Source of the DNA: Solicoccozyma terricola
Lineage: Eukaryota > Basidiomycota > Tremellomycetes > Filobasidiales > Piskurozymaceae
DNA length: 64,000 bases
Direction of reading: 5' to 3'
Assembly (NCBI GenBank): GCA_001600875.1
Contig: BCLD01000010.1
Location: forward strand, 705,373 to 769,372
Every line of letters starts with the position of its first letter. Position 1 is the first letter of the stretch. The notes under the pieces were generated by a model. That model worked only from the letters and a program-made list of their open reading frames with translations, ran no database searches and was not told where the DNA came from. This document shows positions 35,255 through 50,181 of this stretch, piece by piece. Made by a program: the position numbers and the translations under genes.

Positions 35255-36689
35255 ATGCCTGACATGGACACTATCCAGAGTGAGTTCCAGAGCAGCCTCG
35301 TCCATATACACAGACCCCCACACTGAATCCCCTACAGAACCCATGCCCGTGTTCTTCTTCTCTCATGGGTCCACCATGATGCTAGGAGAACGTTCCGCAC
35401 CTGCAGCCTACTGGGAAGAAGTTGGAAGACAAGCACTTGCTCAAGGTGTAGAAAATATAGTGATGATGGGAGCGCATTGGGAAACTACCGACGATAAGAT
35501 CATGGTTAGTGGAAATCCGTCTCCTCCAAAGCAGCCGGTCGCTTGGTGAGTCGTTTCGTGGGAAGCTGGTTGCTGTTACATTTCTTCCTCATTTGCTGAT
35601 ATCTGGGTGAGCTATTCCTAGGGTTGATCCAGCCAAATACACCAACTTGGATCTTAATCCTAGCATCCCACTAGCCACCGAAGTCTGTGGCCTCTTGGAG
35701 AAAGCCGGATTCGATGTAACTCTTGATCCAAACTTTGAGCAGATTCATGATACATTGTGAGTGACAACAGGCCAAAACACCTCCACCTCTAAGCTCGCTC
35801 CCTGGATTCTCACGCCACGCCATTCCGCAAAACGCTCGAACAGCATGATCCTTAAATGGATGTTCCCGGGTGGTAAATCTCTACCTCAGTGTGTGATAAG
35901 CCACAATGCAAGATTCGATCCGGTAGGTTTTGAAACCCCAATCGATGCACATGGGTATTCGTATGATCCTAATCCGTCTCCAAAACACCAGCATCTCCAC
36001 TTGAAGATAGGCGCTGCAGTTAGGTCTCTACGATACAAGAAAACACTACTCATCGGGTCCGGTAAGCGTCACACCCACGCCTTCATCCCGCATATGCAGA
36101 CACTAACCAGCCTCTCCTATTTTTAGGCGGCGCCGTACACAACCTCTACAGAAACAACTGGAAACAAGTAATCTTCCATCGTGATAATTTCGCACAAGAA
36201 AGACCTCCTGAGCCATGGGCTGTCGATTTTGGAAATGCATTCAGTGATGCTGTTACTAAGAATTCTGGGCCAGCGCTGAGAAGGGCGATGGCGAGATTGA
36301 TGCAGCACCCTCATTATAGAGATGCTGTGAGTTGTGTGATGATTCCAAGCGTCCAAGGTGGTACCTGTTTCGCTGATATAATCTGGATGTCCATCCCATG
36401 ACGTATGCAGCAAGGAACAGACGATCATTTCATGTCTGCTCTATTCGCTGCAGGGGCAGCAGGTGATGTTGAAGATCAAGGGAAGCGCAATTACGCTGGT
36501 GCCGAATGTTGGGAGCTTTTGAACATGCGAAACGTAAGTGTGATGAGAAGGAGAAATGTCATCTTCCACGTTCTGACCGCTTGAATCTGGGCATAACAGT
36601 CCCAGTTCCAATTCGGAGATTGGCCAAACGCACCTTTCGCCACTCCGATGCATGAGGCTAGGAAGAAGGTGGACTTTATCGCACATTGA
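35255..36689 (+). CDS. LigB/DODA-type extradiol aromatic-ring dioxygenase
   Basis: Non-haem iron (class III) extradiol dioxygenase that opens catechol rings; fungal and plant relatives include DOPA dioxygenase. Exons 35255-35279, 35338-35545, 35622-35756, 35844-36061, 36127-36326, 36411-36533 and 36600-36689 give 332 residues. Likely metal-site features: VFFFSHGSTMM (His near the N terminus), VMMGAHWET (His) and LLIGSGGAVHNLYRN (His, assembled across an intron). ILKWMFPGG matches the family FPE/FPD block, followed by a fungal-type insertion before HLKIGAAVRSLR. The C terminus has DDHFMSALFAAGAAGD, a typical late motif (H-x-x-P/S-L---GAA). The substrate is not predictable. It lies 2.6 kb from the ALDH/ADC-like pair, compatible with an aromatic-catabolism neighbourhood. 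Confidence 0.88.
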
Positions 36690-36776
36690 AACTGAATGGA
36701 ATGCTCCTACGTGCCGAGGCTTGTTGTAAAACCCCGTGTAGACCTTGAGATAGACATTTCTTTCCTATGACAAGCA

Positions 36777-39558
36777 CTACCTATCACCTACACGTCGAGC
36801 CCTCTCGACTACCGCATGCAACGAACTCCCAGGCTTGACGTCGAACCTCTTCCTCTTCATCTCTTCTGACACAGCAAACGCTTCGTTCCACTTTCGAGCC
36901 CGCATCAGGCCGTCAAGTGCGAGAAACCAAGAATCCTCGTTTGGTCGGATATGCGCTGCCTGCATCGCATCGAGGATGTCAAGACATAGATTTTGGCCCC
37001 GACTCTGGTCTGTCTTGCGCTGAGGCTTGGAACTCATCCTCAATGCAGTGTTGATATATCGCAAGATCGGACCTTCCATCTGCACGGAAGCGCTTCCGGC
37101 GCACCATCGTAAGATCATGTTGAATGTCACACGATTGAATGGGACTTTGAGGACTCGCATTCGTGCAAGAGTAGACCATGCATCCGTGGTATAACCCCCC
37201 TTGAAATATCCTCCGACCAAACTCGTCCATGTCACCTCGTTCGGTTTCATTCCAGCCTCCGTCATACTGGTGATCATTTGCTCCGCTGCCAAGAGGTGAT
37301 GTCTCATTCCCGTATTGGCAAGATCCGCAATGAGCAAAGAATACGTGTGCATCGACGGCTGAATACCTGCATCTTGCATATTCCCGAGGAGATGATTGGC
37401 CAACTTTCGATTTTCAGCGCTGAGCAAGCCATCGATGACGGTCGTGTAGGTGATGACATCCGGCTTGAGTGGTGACTTTGGGTCTCCCATCGTAGGCAGT
37501 CGTTCTAGGATGTTCAGCATCGCTTTGGTATCCTTCAGTCCTGCATGGTGACGTAGTACGGTATTGATGGTGACGATATCAAGATGGTAGGGATTCTCGG
37601 AAGACGCGAGGTATTCGAACAACGAGAGAGCGAGAGCCGTGCCTTCTCCTCGAGGTTGAAGAAGCAAGAGGTTGATGAAAGAGTTGAACACGGAAATAGG
37701 TGGATATGGAGGTATCTCGACGTCCGTCAGACCGGTTGCTATGGATCAGGATTATCCATCAGCGTTGGACCTTACCACCTCCCGTATGCGACGATGACCA
37801 CAACTCACATTCCAACTTCTCCCTCTCTTCCCTCTCCCACTCCTCTTTACAAACTTTATCAACCCTCAACTCCTCCCACAACTCTCGCAACCCTTTGATA
37901 TCGCCTTTCCTACCCAATCCCTCCATGCACATCATATACGTCTTGATGTCTTTTACGACGCCTTCGATCTTCATCCGATTCCAAACCGCACGCAATGCGC
38001 CAAGCGATGAATTTGGACCACTACCAAGCTCGACAGCGTCGGATCTCGCGTAGTGCGATATGAGAGTCTGGTAGATGATCAATGGAGTTGGAGACGGGAG
38101 AAGTGAGAATACACTGTCTAATGAGGTTGATAACTGGGTGATCCGATTGCGGGAGGTTGAAGCAGAAGAAGCGAATGTGGATAGACCTTGAAGAAAGAGT
38201 TGTAGGAATCTAGTGAGGATGATCACTTGCTCGTTTTGGTCTCCCAACCACCCTGTCTCCACTTGCTTCCCTTTTCCTTGTTCGATAGCTTTCAAGCTGT
38301 TCACTACCGAATCCCAAACTAAAATCAAACCTTCCCAGTCACTTTCATTTGTTGGGTCTAGTCGATCCAGAGTACGCTGTAGATCTGCGACCGCGGATCC
38401 ACATAACACGTCGACGATGAAATTCTTGACATAATCCTTATAGTCCTCTGATGATTCTGTTCCCAGATGCCAGTTTGTAGGATCGGTGAATGCAGTGTCG
38501 ATGAATGAATGAAGGGAGATGACCTCCATATCCCGTATTGAATGCATCACTTGTTTCGATATTTCCCTTCCCCTTGACCCGGTTTCTACCTCGTATTTGA
38601 TTTGCAAATAGAGTGAAATTAAATCGGAAGGAGTTCCATCTTTCCTCTTTATGACAACCTTGGTTTTTCTCCTTCGTATTTCTTCACGAATTCTAACCTT
38701 TTTGAACACCTTATCTATCGCCAATTTCGCGAATAGATTCTCCAAAGATGTCGATATCAGTTGTTTGATTTCTTCTCTCGTCAATGATCCTTCTCCTTCT
38801 ATTCGTGAGATGATGTGACGTAACAGAGTGATGTACGATCTTCGAGCTTCGGCAGCTTGAACATTTCGTTCAAAATTGATTGCTTTAGTCGATAAAACCG
38901 TGGGCAATGGTTCATCATTCTTGTGGAACAACGGAGTGTCTGATGTAGATTGAAGTGTTGGAGGAGCAAGGATATGGTAGGATAGGATATAACATGTCTG
39001 TGTGAGCGCTAAAAGGTCGGATAGGAGGGACGGTGGGATTGTGGATGACGAAGGGAGAGAGGCGAGGAGGGTGGAAAGACGGCGTGATGTTGAGGGAATT
39101 TGTGAGAGCGGGAGGGGGTTTGGTGTAGATGATGTTTGGGAATATTTTGAAAGGCGAGTGGTGGCGCTGACGATGTTTGTAAGTTCCGTGATGATTTCCT
39201 CTAAAGTGGATGGTTGATTGTTCCCAGCAATGCTAGTCTTCGCTAGCAGATCCTCAAGGGTTTCCGTCTCCATTCCATCACTAGGTCCGCGAGTTCCAGC
39301 TTCACCAGGCCTCCGACTCGGTCCGGCATGTGTATTGAGTAGATTCGCCGGCGGCACCAACGGAGCAGACGAGTGGACGAGTCGAGTCAAGGTGGATTGC
39401 TCGGTGGTACATCGACGTGGGTGCCAGCATCTTGCGCTGCCCGTAGTAGATGCAGTAGCAGGAGCCGAGATCGAGCGATTGAACACTCTTGCTGTCCCTG
39501 TTGTGACGTTGAATCGTCTCATTCCACTGGCAACACCGTCGACATGGTCCAATGCCAT
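36777..39558 (-). CDS. Pentatricopeptide repeat (PPR) protein, probably mitochondrial
   Basis: RNA-binding helical-repeat protein, expected in mitochondria. Exons (minus) 39558-37809 and 37738-36777 give 903 residues. The N terminus (MRRFNVTTGTARVFNRSISA from the in-frame second Met) is basic and amphipathic, a good targeting presequence. The first ~560 residues are helical with disordered Ser/Thr segments. From ~560 onward PPR units can be read, for example DIKTYMMCMEGLGRKGDIKG, DIVTINTVLRHHAGLKDTKA, PDVITYTTVIDGLLSAENRK, PSMHTYSLLIADLANTGMRH and PNEVTWTSLVGGYFKGGYTT. Neighbouring units show the V-T-Y/W-x-x-L-I core. The RNA target is unknown. A TIR element sits 140 bp upstream of the start. 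Confidence 0.88.
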
Positions 39559-39697
39559 TGAACATGGGATCTACAACATTTCAACGGAGAAATGGCCTGT
39601 TCGCACGGACATGGAATAATTCCACGGACATCGGCCACCCGTCGCCACTCGCCAGCCATCTGTGAGCTGATCGTTTCCCGAGGTGTAGTACTAGTAC

Positions 39698-40189
39698 CTA
39701 CGATCCACAAACTACACTACACTGTAGTGCGTAGTGTAGTGTAATGTAGTGATTTTGTAGTGTAGTTGACCATCACTACACTACACTCCAGAGATCACTA
39801 CACTTCACTACACTGTTAGCTGAAATGTAGTGTAGTGTAGTGACTGTGAATCACTACATTTTTTTGATCCCTTCCACTCCCATGCTCAATTTACAATGCT
39901 CATAATACATTCTCTGGTCCACAGGAGTGCTTGCATCAGAAGCAAACTGTCTTCACAGCTGCTTTTAGTTGCAATTCCAAGGTCCCACTCACTTTCTAGG
40001 GCAACAAAGTGCAAAGGGTGTTAGAAATGGGTTATGTAACCTAGAATCACTACATGTAGTTAACTACACTACATAAATCACTACATTTTTGAATCACTAC
40101 ACTACGTAGTGTAGTAAGTCATTTCTCAGATCACTACACTACACTACAAAGGGCAAAAAGTGTAGTGTAGTGTAGTTTGTGGATCGTAG
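39698..40189. mobile_element. Non-autonomous TIR element (MITE-like), 492 bp
   Basis: The left end CTACGATCCACAAACTACAC (extending to 39723) and the right end at 40164-40189 are perfect 26-bp inverted complements. The interior is packed with short ACTACACTAC / GTAGTGTAGT units in both orientations (for example around 39711-39730, 39776-39790, 39829-39842, 40086-40146). The middle (39880-40030) is unique and contains no significant open frame. These are the marks of a miniature inverted-repeat transposable element; the transposase family could not be assigned because no convincing target-site duplication was found. Confidence 0.8.
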
Positions 40190-41113
40190 CTGAGAAAGGT
40201 CGTATCCTTACACCGTCGAGATGGTGTAGGATCAGCAGGACTCTGTCTTGAGCGAAGTCGGCCGAGCTCGTGCGGCATTGAGCAGGAAGAGAGTCGGAGA
40301 GACTCTGACTGATATGGCATAAGTCCATGTATCCATCGTGGAGGTTGTCAGGCCGTAACCATGGCATATGACTATTGTCTCTATTTGAACGATGGTTATG
40401 GATGTATTAGCTTAGTTCGGGTCAGGTGAATGACGATGATAATGTGCGAGAGTCCAGTAAATGACGTGTCGCTACCATACGATATCCTAGACAGTAGCAA
40501 GAGCGGTGGCGATGGGGGGGGGGGGGGTCGTAGCGTAACGTATCATTCCCGTGACAAAGATGCTGACGGATCTTTCCTAAGCGGTCATCTTGTATCAAGA
40601 ACCACCAGCACCCGACAGTCCTTCTATCCTGAGGTGGACACGTCATTGTCACCGAATCGATGACCCCTACCCCCGACCATTGACACGTCATTGTTGCTGG
40701 ATCACCCCCCCCTCCCCCCTCGACCCCTCCCCCCACGCGCCGCTTATCCCTCCATCGGGCTTCGCCGAGCCGAAAGATAAACGAAAGAAATGGCCAATTT
40801 AGCTGGATCAGGTGCTGACCCGGGGGGGGGGTGGCCAATATTTTTTGTTACACACACACCACGCGGGAGGAGGGATGGTAGCAGCGAGGACAGCACAGGT
40901 CAGAAAGACGCACTGCCATATATAGAGCTCGGTATAAGAACACCCTCACTGACACTCCAACACACACACACACCCCCCCACACGAACAACACCACAACCC
41001 AGCATCTCGCTATCCCACTTTTCAATCTGGTTATCCCAAGTCGATTCGTGAACCTCAGAGCGCTGTCACAGACGACAAGAAGAAGGACTTTTGCTAATAT
41101 CTCAACAATCAAC
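40190..41113. other. Intergenic region upstream of threonine aldolase
   Basis: About 920 bp, with GC-rich low-complexity runs (poly-G at 40516-40527 and 40830-40838, C-rich 40688-40735), CA-dinucleotide repeats near 40963-40981 and the TATA-like site listed separately. The frame leading into the aldolase start is open back to 40790. Confidence 0.55.
40919..40925 (+). promoter_or_regulatory. TATA-like box of threonine aldolase gene
   Basis: TATATAG, 189 bp before the ATG at 41114 and followed by a CA/C-rich leader. If used, transcription would start downstream of the in-frame ATG at 40790, favouring 41114 as the start codon. Confidence 0.45.
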
Positions 41114-42700
41114 ATGACTCTCGCTTTCAAGGAAGGAACATCCAAGGCGGCCGACGACGTCACAGTTCAAGTCGGTGGACAAGAGAATGTGAAACGTTTC
41201 AGATCGATCGCCAGGGATTTTCGAAGTGAGTTGGGGGGGTCTGAGCATTTTCAGCTCGCACCATCGTCACTGACAGGACACATGCGTCGATTTACTAGGT
41301 GATACCCTTACGATACCATCCGATGAAATGCTTTTAGCGGGGCTTCAAGCTTCTCGGGGTGATGCTGTCTACGGAGAGGATGAAGCCACCACTTCGTTGG
41401 AAGCTCGTGTCGCTCGATTAGCAGGAAAGGAGGCCGGGTTATTTCTTGTAAGCGGTACCATGAGCAATCGTGAGTTTCCCGCGAGTCGATCGTATGAAAA
41501 TCATGCGAGACAAAATGCTAATAAAAAAAAAGTGTACTCTCCTAGAGTTGGCTATCCGATCACATCTAACTCAACCACCGCATAGCGTTCTGCTCGATCA
41601 TCGTGCTCACGTTCACAAGATGGAAGCTGGTGGTATCGCCATGTTCTCTCAAGCGACATCTCACTCGATCGCACCCGAGAATCATCATCACATCACATTC
41701 GAAGAGGTACAACAAAACCTGGAACTCGGCGAAGACATTCACACAGCACCCACAAAGCTCATCTCTTTGGAGAACACCCTCAGTGGTATGATCTTCCCAC
41801 AAGAAGAAATAGTCAAGATTGCAGAGGAGGCGGAGAAGCATAATATCATCATGCATTTGGATGGTGCCAGAATCTGGGAGGTAGCCGCGAATAGAATCGG
41901 AGAAGGAGCGTTGGTAGGTGGGGATGAGGTGTTGCAGTCTACGTGAGTGTAAGGTACGGCGGGAGGGGAAAATCGTAGTGTTCAAAAGGACTTATCTGCG
42001 AATATGGTTTCTGCTTTTATAGCTTGACTGAGCTCTGTGCGCCATTCAAGACGGTGTCTTTGTGTTTGAGTAAGGGTATTGGTGCACCGATCGGAAGGTA
42101 AAAAATTTCACCATCAGTGCTTGGTATCAATTTCTTGGAAGCTTAAATGCTTGCCCCCCACCACCAGTGTTCTTGTCGGTCCCAAGGAAGTCATCAACCG
42201 TGCGATGTGGTTCCGAAAGATGTTTGGTGGTGGTATTCGACAGGTGAGCAGCCGTTATAGACTCAGCCCCTTAATTTGCACGGACGGGTTCCTGATCACG
42301 TCATCCGTGTTAACAGTCTGGAGCCATTGCCGCTGCCGCTCATGTAGCGCTCACGAACAACTTCCCCCGTCTGCACAAGACACACATCCTTGCGAAGAAG
42401 CTCGCCGACGGCGTCGAGGCACTTGGGGGAAAACTCATCAACCCCACGGAGACCAACATGGTTTGGATCAATCTCAGTTCCCTCAATATACCAACTGCCG
42501 AGTTGATCGCAATGGCAAAGGAGAAGGGAATCACCGTCCGTGGTTCACGATTGGTCGTTCATCACCAAATTGAAGAGAGCGCGATCGATGACCTGCTCGA
42601 AGTGATCACTGCCATCCACGCCAAATATTCCAACACGGAGAATGGTGACAACGCAAAGGTTCATTCAGGGCAATCGAAGCCAAGAGGTTCGGGCTACTGA
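41114..42700 (+). CDS. GLY1: Low-specificity L-threonine aldolase
   Basis: PLP enzyme that splits threonine into glycine and acetaldehyde. Exons 41114-41225, 41299-41469, 41546-41942, 42023-42097, 42168-42243 and 42317-42700 give 404 residues. Family blocks: FRSDTLTIPSDEML, DAVYGEDEATTSLEARVA, LFLVSGTMSNQLAIRSHL, HVHKMEAGGIAMFSQ, MHLDGARIWEVA (PLP-pyridine Asp), SLCLSKGIGAPIGS (Schiff-base Lys, with the last Ser split by an intron) and RKMFGGGIRQSGAIAAAA. The symbol is by homology to yeast Gly1. The ATG at 41114 gives a cytosolic protein; the upstream in-frame region encodes an Arg-rich stretch resembling a mitochondrial presequence (see findings). The first intron acceptor is CTAG/GT. Confidence 0.92.
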
Positions 42701-42824
42701 AGACTAGAATGGAGGTCGATGTATCATATCACGTTCATAGGATGTTATGGTTACGTTTCTTTTTCTTTTTTTAATACAATAGGCAAACGCCGAATCACGA
42801 GTTCCCCGCACGCTGCTACGCGAA

Positions 42825-44983
42825 TCATGCAAAACCTAGCTGCCGGAGCAATAGCGCAGGGGTACAGGACCAGGCATGACAGAAACTATTCGAGTGCAAA
42901 TCGCCATAAGGCGAGACTCGAGGTTCCGCTGGATTCCAAGCCTCAAAGAACGTCTCAGCACCGGCATCGATCATGGAGCTGATGGAGCAAAGCGTCAACA
43001 AACAGCTCTCTAAACGGCAGGGTTGCAGGTTCACCCACCCCCAGTACTCCTTGATATGCTTGATAGCAAGGTCCTTAAGGCCTGCAATGATGAGGGCCTC
43101 ACAAAGCTGTCGGTAGCTCCATTTGTTAGCTGCGACCGTGATACAGACTTTCTCTCTCACTCACATAGTGATGCAAGTACGGAGTCATCCCCTTGACCGA
43201 GCTTGGAGTCTCGTACGCCAATCGCATCGCCTTGGCAGCTTGCTCCTCATTCTCCGGAATGCCTGCTATAACTGCCCACGAAGCTGCCGCCCAGCTCAAC
43301 TGTCGTTCTGGTCCGCTGACGAAGGCTCCCAGCTCAGCGTCGTAGTAGTGCTTCTTGTACGCGAGTGTAAGCCTGTCAATGACGGTGGCGATGTCGATTG
43401 CTTCGGAATTTGGGGATATGCGCATCGGTGCTACGGAGATCTTGAGGAGACTTGCGAGCTCGACAATAGCCTTGAGACAGTAGATCATGATAGCCAACTC
43501 GGAGCTTTCCTTATGAAGAGTGGGTTCCCCTGTGTTCCTCACAGATATCAGTCCGGTGACTCACGTGTAATGTCGCCTCTACAATACCCAAGACTCACAA
43601 TCGATGAAATGCCAGCCCTCTCCACCACCAGACGACGATACCTCAGGGACAAGATATTGTAGATCGGGTCCAAGGTTCCCGAAGAACAAGCCGAATTGCT
43701 TGAACGCCACTTCGAAGAGATCATGGCCACATTCCAGGTCACCAGTTGCCTTGACGTAATCTAGAAGGGTGACGGAAAAGAGCATGGCGTAATCGACTAA
43801 AGGGCCTTCGTCAGGAACTTTCTCCGGGTGATGCGAGCGTCAGAAAATTGCTCACCAATCGAGTTGCCGCCGAAATGAGGTGTAGGCTTCTCATACACAC
43901 AAGCAGCTAGTAGGCCATTGTCATTGAAGGGCATACCCGCGAACAGGTAGAGACATCGTTTGGCGAGATCGTAGTCCTTGAAAGTGGCATATGAACACAG
44001 AGCTTGTAGGCGCAAGTCTCCGATCCTGGATATAGCACGTTGTGCAATAATGTCAGCGGGTAACTTGGTGATACATGGACTTGATTGAACGTACCACAAT
44101 CGCATATCCCTCCGTGGCCCATCCTCGTACACGGTCTGCATGCAATTTCTCAACGTCCTCAACGAGACCTCGTCGATCTTCCTAAACAGCCGCTTGTCAC
44201 CGTCGGAGACAACAGATGACAGATTCGCAAATGACAGAGTAGGAGGATCATTCGACGGCGCTGAAGTAACGGCGTGTGCAATTGGATTTCGGATGCGGAT
44301 ACCAAAGCGGAGGGAGGTGCTGATAGCTTCGATTTTGACGTATCGAAACGCATGCCGACGAGGCATGTAAATGTGGTCAGGAAGGCAATCCACGCTGTGG
44401 GATGGGGCGGAGGGATTAGCATAATCTACGAAACAAGATCCAAGGGCAACCCACTTGATGATCTCGTCGGGAAGCCAGCTTGCACTAATCCACGCTCTGC
44501 AGGAAGGTCTACATCAGATGAAAGCTCTCGGTTATAATTGTCGGATACGAAATACAAACTTGTAATCGTCGAAGCTTTCCGCAATATCGTTCAGCACCTC
44601 CCCGTAGACAATCTTGACTCGTGCAGGAGCATCCGGAGGCTCGACCCCGGTCTGCACACCTTCGATATCGAATTCGAAGAACCCAGCTCGATGACCACCT
44701 GTTCAGTGCGTGAACGCTTCAGCAAAACCCCATCCGCACGAAGCCACCGGTGCCGTTTGGCCAGCTCACCAAAATCAAATATCACACTGTCGCCTTTGTG
44801 CAGGACTCTATCCTCTCCATTGCTATCTAGAGGTTGTGCGCTCCATCCCATCAGCGCCTTCTCATCTTTCACCACCTGAATGGCCCGCAGAGGCTTCGAG
44901 GAAGTTCGGGTGAGCTCTGGTTTCAAGGACTCTGCGATCTGGAGGAAACGCTCGTTGTGTGGACCGGGGATGGATGGGCTCAT
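42825..44983 (-). CDS. GH78 alpha-L-rhamnosidase-like glycosidase
   Basis: Six-hairpin (alpha/alpha)6-barrel glycosidase. Exons (minus) 44983-44770, 44698-44560, 44496-44455, 44394-44095, 44025-43856, 43796-43599, 43529-43165, 43106-43039 and 42978-42825 give 549 residues. The N-terminal beta domain shows VLHKGDSVIFDFGGHRAGFF and PARVKIVYGEV. The barrel starts RNCMQTVYEDGPRRDMRLW joined to IGDLRLQALCSYATF. The DGPRRDR-like segment holds the general acid region, and ETFFEAWNP with SPYGDLHSNSFCHAWSCTP holds the base region and the C-terminal block. It has no signal peptide, so it is probably intracellular, like several fungal rhamnosidases. The set of introns is forced by the family blocks. Two acceptors 12 nt apart (44497 and 44509) would both keep frame at the third exon. 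Confidence 0.88.
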
Positions 44984-46890
44984 TGTTGCGGGTTAAAGTG
45001 GAATGGTCCTGCGATGACTGGTGATTGAAGGGGACTCTTTAAGGGACTCTACGTCCATCCTCTTGCCATGACTGAACAACTATTATTACCGTCCAGAGAT
45101 GTAGATCGGGTCAACAACAGACCGGTGCGCGGAGAAATGCGTTTTGTGGCCATTGCAGTCGCTTCGATAATTACGCCGCGATGTCTCAGAAGGTCGAAGA
45201 GGACTCGAGTCGCCCCTGCCGGTAGGTGATGGCTGTGATACTAGGGAAGTGGGAACCCTGCGAAGTAACGACCCGACTGGCTCGCAATGACTATGGGCCG
45301 ACATAACGTGACAAGCACTCTCCAGGTAGATATATGCTTTCTGGAGCACCAGAGGCTACATGACTCTAGGGGGCCACAGTCACAGCGGTCACATATAAGG
45401 GCTCCGTGATAGCGAGTCCCGCCGGGGGGGGGGGGGGCTCTGCAGTCAGATCATCCACTAGTCCGCATCACCCACTGGACCCCCGATATGACCTCCAAAT
45501 ACAAAGCGCAACAACAAGTCGTCCCGATGACATCGTTTGACAAAAGGCGACATGAAAGGACACTAACGACGGATGGCTTGCGGATGGAGCCAAATAGACC
45601 TTGGTTGAGGGCAAGAGTGAATGGAAGGTCCTGACGGACAATCCGCGGGCGCTTCTGGGTGATTCTCGCAGGTCAGTCCACCGCTATTATCGTCGGGATC
45701 GAGTTCTCGTCAGTTCCACAGACGATTCCAAACATGGACGTCAGCTCATACCAACTGCTTCGGATGAGTCTTGCGAGAAAGTTACTCGGTATTCCTGCTT
45801 TGAATATAGTGTTTAGAATTTCCGAAGATGCGTTTCGCACATATTGTTTGCTGGCAAACACTCTTCCTTGTCATGTGAATCTTGACATGACAATCTCCTG
45901 GCGTCCCTGCCACAGAATCCCACACTCTCATCTTTCCCGCCTACCTCCAACGGGCCCTCCCTATTCGCAACCTTCCGAATCATTGGCCAGTCCACCGGAG
46001 GATGAATATCTGATAGGTTTGGACCAAAAATATGGTTCTGGAATATCATCTTGTGGACCTTACATCGGTGTCATGTCAGAAGTCATCGCCAAGGACTAGC
46101 AGATGAAGTTGGGTTCAAATGTCGTCCTTGTATCCGCTACGGCAGGTATGCATTCTTAAGGGGTGTATATTGGGGAATGGCTCTTGACCGACCATTGGTC
46201 ACACGTTCACGGCAGTTCTCCTACCTCGAATGCGTCGGAGGAGTAAATCTTCCTCGGACTTTTTCTGCGCCGTCTTCCCTCCCAGTCCTATCGGCCAGAA
46301 TCTCAATACTCTCGTTGAGCCCACGCTCACCTACCTCTTCACTCTTGCCCGTCAAAAAAATCCCCTCATCTCCAGTGTCATCACGACTGTCGTGGATGTC
46401 TAGGATGACTGCGTGCACGCTGCGAGAGCCTGAATCGGCAGGAAACATATGTCTACTATGATCGAGACATTTCCGATCTTCGCAGCGGCTATCGCCCTCA
46501 TTGGTGTGATCACGAAAAGAAGTTTACAAATACAACTATGCAGCCGGAGTCTGCCGCGTGTTCTTCGTCTCCCTCGTCGCATTGGCATCGACGATGGTGA
46601 CCAGGTATCGCAGGGTGGGGCATACACCGGGGAGTCCGCTTCTGCGAGACTTGGGGTCCAAGACTACAACCTTTGGGCACGATGGATGACGCTCTGATTG
46701 GGCTGATTATGACGACTTGCTATGATAATGCTGAGAGATTCGATGAGATAGATGGAGATCGATGTACAGCTGCTTGCCACCGATGTTTGAGCGGGGAAAG
46801 TAGCCCGTCACTCGCATGTTCAGAGCATGTTCAGCTTCGACATTCAGGTCTTTGCTCGGACAGCAGACAGCAGCTCACTCCAAAGTCATC
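44984..46890. other. 1.9-kb region without a confident gene
   Basis: Open frames occur on both strands (for example + 45659-46099 and - 46221-46448) but none carries recognisable family motifs with matching splice sites. A poly-G run lies at 45426-45437. The 3' half may contain decayed coding sequence (next entry). Confidence 0.5.
46395..46665 (+). pseudogene. Possible decayed MAPEG-like membrane protein fragment
   Basis: One frame reads HAARA, then a TGA, then HMSTMIETFPIFAAAIALIG, resembling the RA-x-x-AH-x-N-x-x-E-x-FP-x-F-x-A core of MAPEG (microsomal glutathione S-transferase-like) proteins. A second frame continues YNYAAGVCRVFFVSLVALAS, a plausible following helix. The in-frame stop and the frame change, with too little space for an intron, suggest a broken gene. 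The resemblance is by eye only and could be chance. Confidence 0.3.

Positions 46891-50181
<3,291 letters not shown>

Noticed and set aside
39711..40170. Regular short repeats that might suggest a satellite or CRISPR array
   Set aside because: Unit spacing is irregular, both orientations alternate, there are no unique equal-length spacers, and the whole is enclosed by perfect terminal inverted repeats in a fungal genome.
45659..46099. 146-residue plus-strand open frame in the gene desert
   Set aside because: No family motif, no supporting splice structure and poor composition; kept only as part of the unassigned region.
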